Below, in pieces: positions 61,264-64,000 of a DNA stretch of 64,000 bases. Both the position numbers and the translations under genes were made by a program. Below the pieces are notes generated by a model that was given only the letters and a program-made list of their open reading frames with translations, was not told where the DNA came from and did not search any database. The stretch lies in NCBI RefSeq assembly GCF_003473485.1, contig NC_053044.1:50074091-50138090 (forward strand). The letters run 5' to 3'. The stretch is from Medicago truncatula. Lineage: Eukaryota > Streptophyta > Magnoliopsida > Fabales > Fabaceae. Each line of letters starts with the position of its first letter. Positions within the stretch are counted from its first letter, which is position 1.

Positions 61264-62030
61264 GAAAAAGTGTAATTGTTTGTTCATTAACTGTAAGATT
61301 CAATTTAATGATATTCTCTAAACCAAATAGTTAAATTTAACCTGCAATTCTTTTGACAATGCTATTAGTTTAGTAATCTCTTTATCTCGATGATATTGTG
61401 GGTGAAAATTACAAACAACTACAATTCTCCCAAGTCCTAGTAATAAATACGAAGACAACTTTCATGTAAAACAAACAACCCTATATGAAAGACTATTTAC
61501 TTTAAATATGATCATATATATATCCAAATTGTAATTGTAATAATCTAAATTTTATTAGGTAGATATTAATGAGTTCTAAACTCTAGTTTCACCCAATAAA
61601 ACAATTGTGATTAGAACATATTTAGGCCAGTTATTACATAGAGAACGTGATTTGGGCACATTGTGAGTCATATATACTCATATATACGCCTAGGTTAATT
61701 TATTCTGCAACAAAATTGTGTATTCTAACTTCTGCGATGAGTGTTGGATCACCAGCTACACCGAGGACGAGGACCGATCATAAATGTCTTTTGAAAGCAT
61801 TTTTTCATACCCAATTTTTTCCATACTACATTCTTGAAGTTTATTTCCAGATAAAAAAATTGTTCAAAAGTAAATAGCTAACAAAAAAAATTAATACAAT
61901 AAAAAGTACATCTCATTTCTGAACTAAAGTCTGGGAAGGATCAAAGCGCAATGAAAAAATGGGAGTGCGAAAAGTCACTTTTATGTTTCTTTCTAGTCTC
62001 GCTCTTCTTAAAAACAGTTTGTCTATCATG
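61264..62030. other. Intergenic DNA without a recognised feature
   Basis: AT-rich DNA with no supported gene or repeat ends. Confidence 0.5.
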
Positions 62031-62034
62031 AGTT

Positions 62035-62345
62035 ATTGGGGGATTACTTTTCCCACCTATCACCTTCTCCCGCACCCTATTTTTTTTAGGAAATTTCTCT
62101 ATAACTATATAATGTGACTCTAAAAATTAATTTCTTCATTTGATTACTAATCATTTTCATTGCTTTCACATCAAGAAACTCTATATTGGCACAATCTGGA
62201 TTCTACAATCCAAAGAATTCAAATTTCAATTCAAAATATAGAATCTGAGTGTCATTTTTACATAAGCATGCCAATTTTCTTAAATTTTATACACTGTTTC
62301 AAATGTAGATGCTCATCTCAATCCTCCAGATTATTTGAAACCTAA
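62035..62345. mobile_element. Fragment related to MULE family A
   Basis: GATTACTTTTCCCACCTATC, then CTTCTCCCGCACCCT and TTTTAGGAAATTTC match the terminal pattern of the elements at 982 and 3513. The matching right end was not found, so it is a truncated or rearranged copy. Confidence 0.5.
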
Positions 62346-62824
62346 AATAACAACTCTAATTGTGGATCATCACATTGATGCAAAAGTCGAGATTGTACCT
62401 ACAGTTGCATATGGTATTGATTGTTGCCTATAATTCACGACGAGACGAGATGTTGACATGAGTTCGAGGTGAAGTGAAGAAGTTAAAATTTATTGTTGGG
62501 TTGGATTTAAAAGAGGTGGTGTATATCAAGAGTACAAGAAAAAGTTGAAACATCAAGAGTAACAACCTTAAAATGTGAGTGTCTGTCTATTTAGATTGAG
62601 GTAATATTTTTTTTAGCAGTGGTTTATCGAATCTTAGGATTGTGCATGGAGAACAAAATCATAAGCTACCTCAATTATTTGAAAGTCATATATATGAAGA
62701 GTGCATTAAATGGAAAGAGAACAAGCTTGTTCTAGGGATGACAAGTAATATGGTCCTCCAAGAAATACTCTAATGACTTTTCAAGAATAGAAATGGCCGT
62801 GGTGCAACCACTATCAATCATATT
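62346..62824. other. Intergenic DNA with possible transposase-like relics
   Basis: Short open stretches occur (for example at 62395-62480 and 62640-62760), but no frame is long enough to name. They may be gene debris from a transposon. Confidence 0.35.
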
Positions 62825-62825
62825 T

Positions 62826-63521
62826 ATAAGGCTTAATTAATGATTTGGTCGCTTAAGTTATTTGTTGGTTACATTTTGATCCCATAAGTTATTAACATTA
62901 CGTTTTGGTCCCTTAAGTTATCTTCCGTCAGCCAAATAAATCGCCACCGTCAGAACTGTTAACTCTTGTTTAATATTAACCATTTGATTTTTTTAGAAAT
63001 TACAACCATTAGATGACGAGTGTCTACTAATTCTAACGGTGCACCATCAGCACCTATCTTTTTTCACCTTTATTCACCTTCTTCCCTCTGCCTCTTCTTC
63101 ATCTTCATCTCCATCTTCATACATTCATAACAACTTTCAAACATACCAACAAAAACAAAATCGAAAAATAAATTCTCATTATCATCAATAATAGCAGCAA
63201 CACATTACAATTTCTCCGAATTGAGAAAGTTAGTTTCTCCAAATTCTCATCGTCATCATCATCAACAAATCAACTGCAACAGCAACAATGCATCACAATT
63301 TCTGCAAATTCAGAAGAAAAACAACCAGAAAAATATTTCTCCAAATTCTCGTAATCATCAAAAACACATCAACCACAATAGCAACAACAACATCAACAAC
63401 AACATCAGCAACACAGAATCAACAAAGTAGCAAACCAAAATCAACAATTTTTGTTTCATTTCATCATCATCATTGTCAATTAAAAAAAGAGAGAGAAAAG
63501 AAAAAGAAATCAGGAATAGAT

Positions 63522-63558
<37 letters not shown>

Positions 63559-64000
63559 TTCCAAATTCAACCCTTTTTTATTCCACTGTTCTCAAACAAC
63601 AACAAATCCAGAAAAAACCATCTTCACCTCTCATAATAAAATATAAACTTAGTGTGAACAAGAATTTTGGTATTCTTAAAATAAAGTTTTAATTTTAGAT
63701 CTCAAACAAAAAACGAAATTGAAAGTTTGGAGTTAAAAGGGGTTTTGATTTTGGGAGATTTTTGTGTGTTGTTGTTGTTGCTGTTTGATTTTCAAATCAG
63801 GAGGGAACAAAAAGAAAAAAAGAGGACGAAACAGAAGAGATAGAGAAGGGCGCAGGAAAAGAAGAAGATGGTGTGGGCATGATAAAAGGATCTAATTTTA
63901 CTTTTGTTGTTTCAATTTTGGACCCAATTTTTTATTTTATTTTTTTAATTTATTTTTCTGGGTATGTTTAAAATTTTATATAAATGTATGAAGATAAGGA
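62826..64000. mobile_element. Probable non-autonomous element running off the window
   Basis: The left end has the phrases GGTCGCTTAAGTTATTTGTT, TTTTGATCCCATAAGTTATT and TTTGGTCCCTTAAGTTATC, typical of plant element ends. The interior has CTTCATCTTCATC, CAACAACAA and a (GA)15 run at 63524-63553, and reads like a captured 5' UTR. The right end lies outside the window. Short Asn/Thr- and Lys-rich frames inside are low-complexity artefacts. Confidence 0.45.
63524..63553. repeat. GA microsatellite
   Basis: About 15 uninterrupted GA units lie inside the element that begins at 62826. Confidence 0.95.

Noticed and set aside
63221-63692. Asn/His- and Thr-rich frames on the plus strand near the window end
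   Set aside because: They arise from CAACAA, CATCAT and GA simple repeats and have no non-repetitive protein segment.
1-64000. CRISPR arrays, bacterial operons or phage-defence systems
   Set aside because: All supported genes are intron-containing plant genes, and the direct repeats seen are tandem duplications or MITE arms, not regularly spaced repeats.

Overview
This is a nuclear segment of a plant genome, most likely a legume of the Medicago/Trifolium type. The reasons are very AT-rich intergenic DNA, genes with many small GT-AG introns, plastid and Golgi proteins of plant families, a tandem pair of patatin-like phospholipases, and dense short inverted-repeat transposons (MITEs). The species is inferred from general familiarity with legume repeats and gene families, not from a search.

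Seven protein-coding genes are well supported. From left to right they are: a single-exon DUF1645 protein (8.7-9.6 kb, minus); a ten-exon MIP1-type leucine-zipper plus DUF547 protein (17.3-20.7 kb, minus); a nine-exon plastid uroporphyrinogen-III synthase (24.0-29.1 kb, minus); a six-exon RBP45/47-type protein with three RRMs (37.6-40.8 kb, minus); a six-exon NodH-like membrane sulfotransferase (44.9-46.6 kb, minus); and two five-exon patatin-like phospholipases in tandem (55.5-57.2 and 59.5-61.1 kb, plus). I assembled every exon chain by hand. Reading phase closes exactly across each splice junction, giving proteins of 299, 545, 308, 420, 336, 408 and 409 residues.

The DUF1645, uroporphyrinogen-III synthase and PLP2-like genes occur in the same order as AT2G26530, AT2G26540 and AT2G26560 of Arabidopsis chromosome 2, as I remember that locus. 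The window may therefore be an expanded copy of an old gene neighbourhood, with other genes and many transposons between. The genes do not form a pathway. They are ordinary housekeeping or accessory plant genes with their own promoters.

The rest is mostly transposon debris: several Mutator-like non-autonomous elements with 9-bp target duplications (about 0.5, 1.0, 3.5, 15.3, 34.2 and 51.8 kb), other MITE families present as pairs, two LINE remnants, tRNA-like SINE fragments, a possible solo LTR, and two larger elements rich in CAA and GA repeats (30.4 and 62.8 kb). A possible uncharacterised transcript lies at 52.4-54.8 kb on the minus strand and small unassigned reading frames at 48.1-48.7 kb. 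I saw no CRISPR, operon or defence-island structure and nothing I would call a new biological system. The best leads are the patatin pair with diverged promoters, the syntenic anchor and the palindrome-bearing MULE elements.
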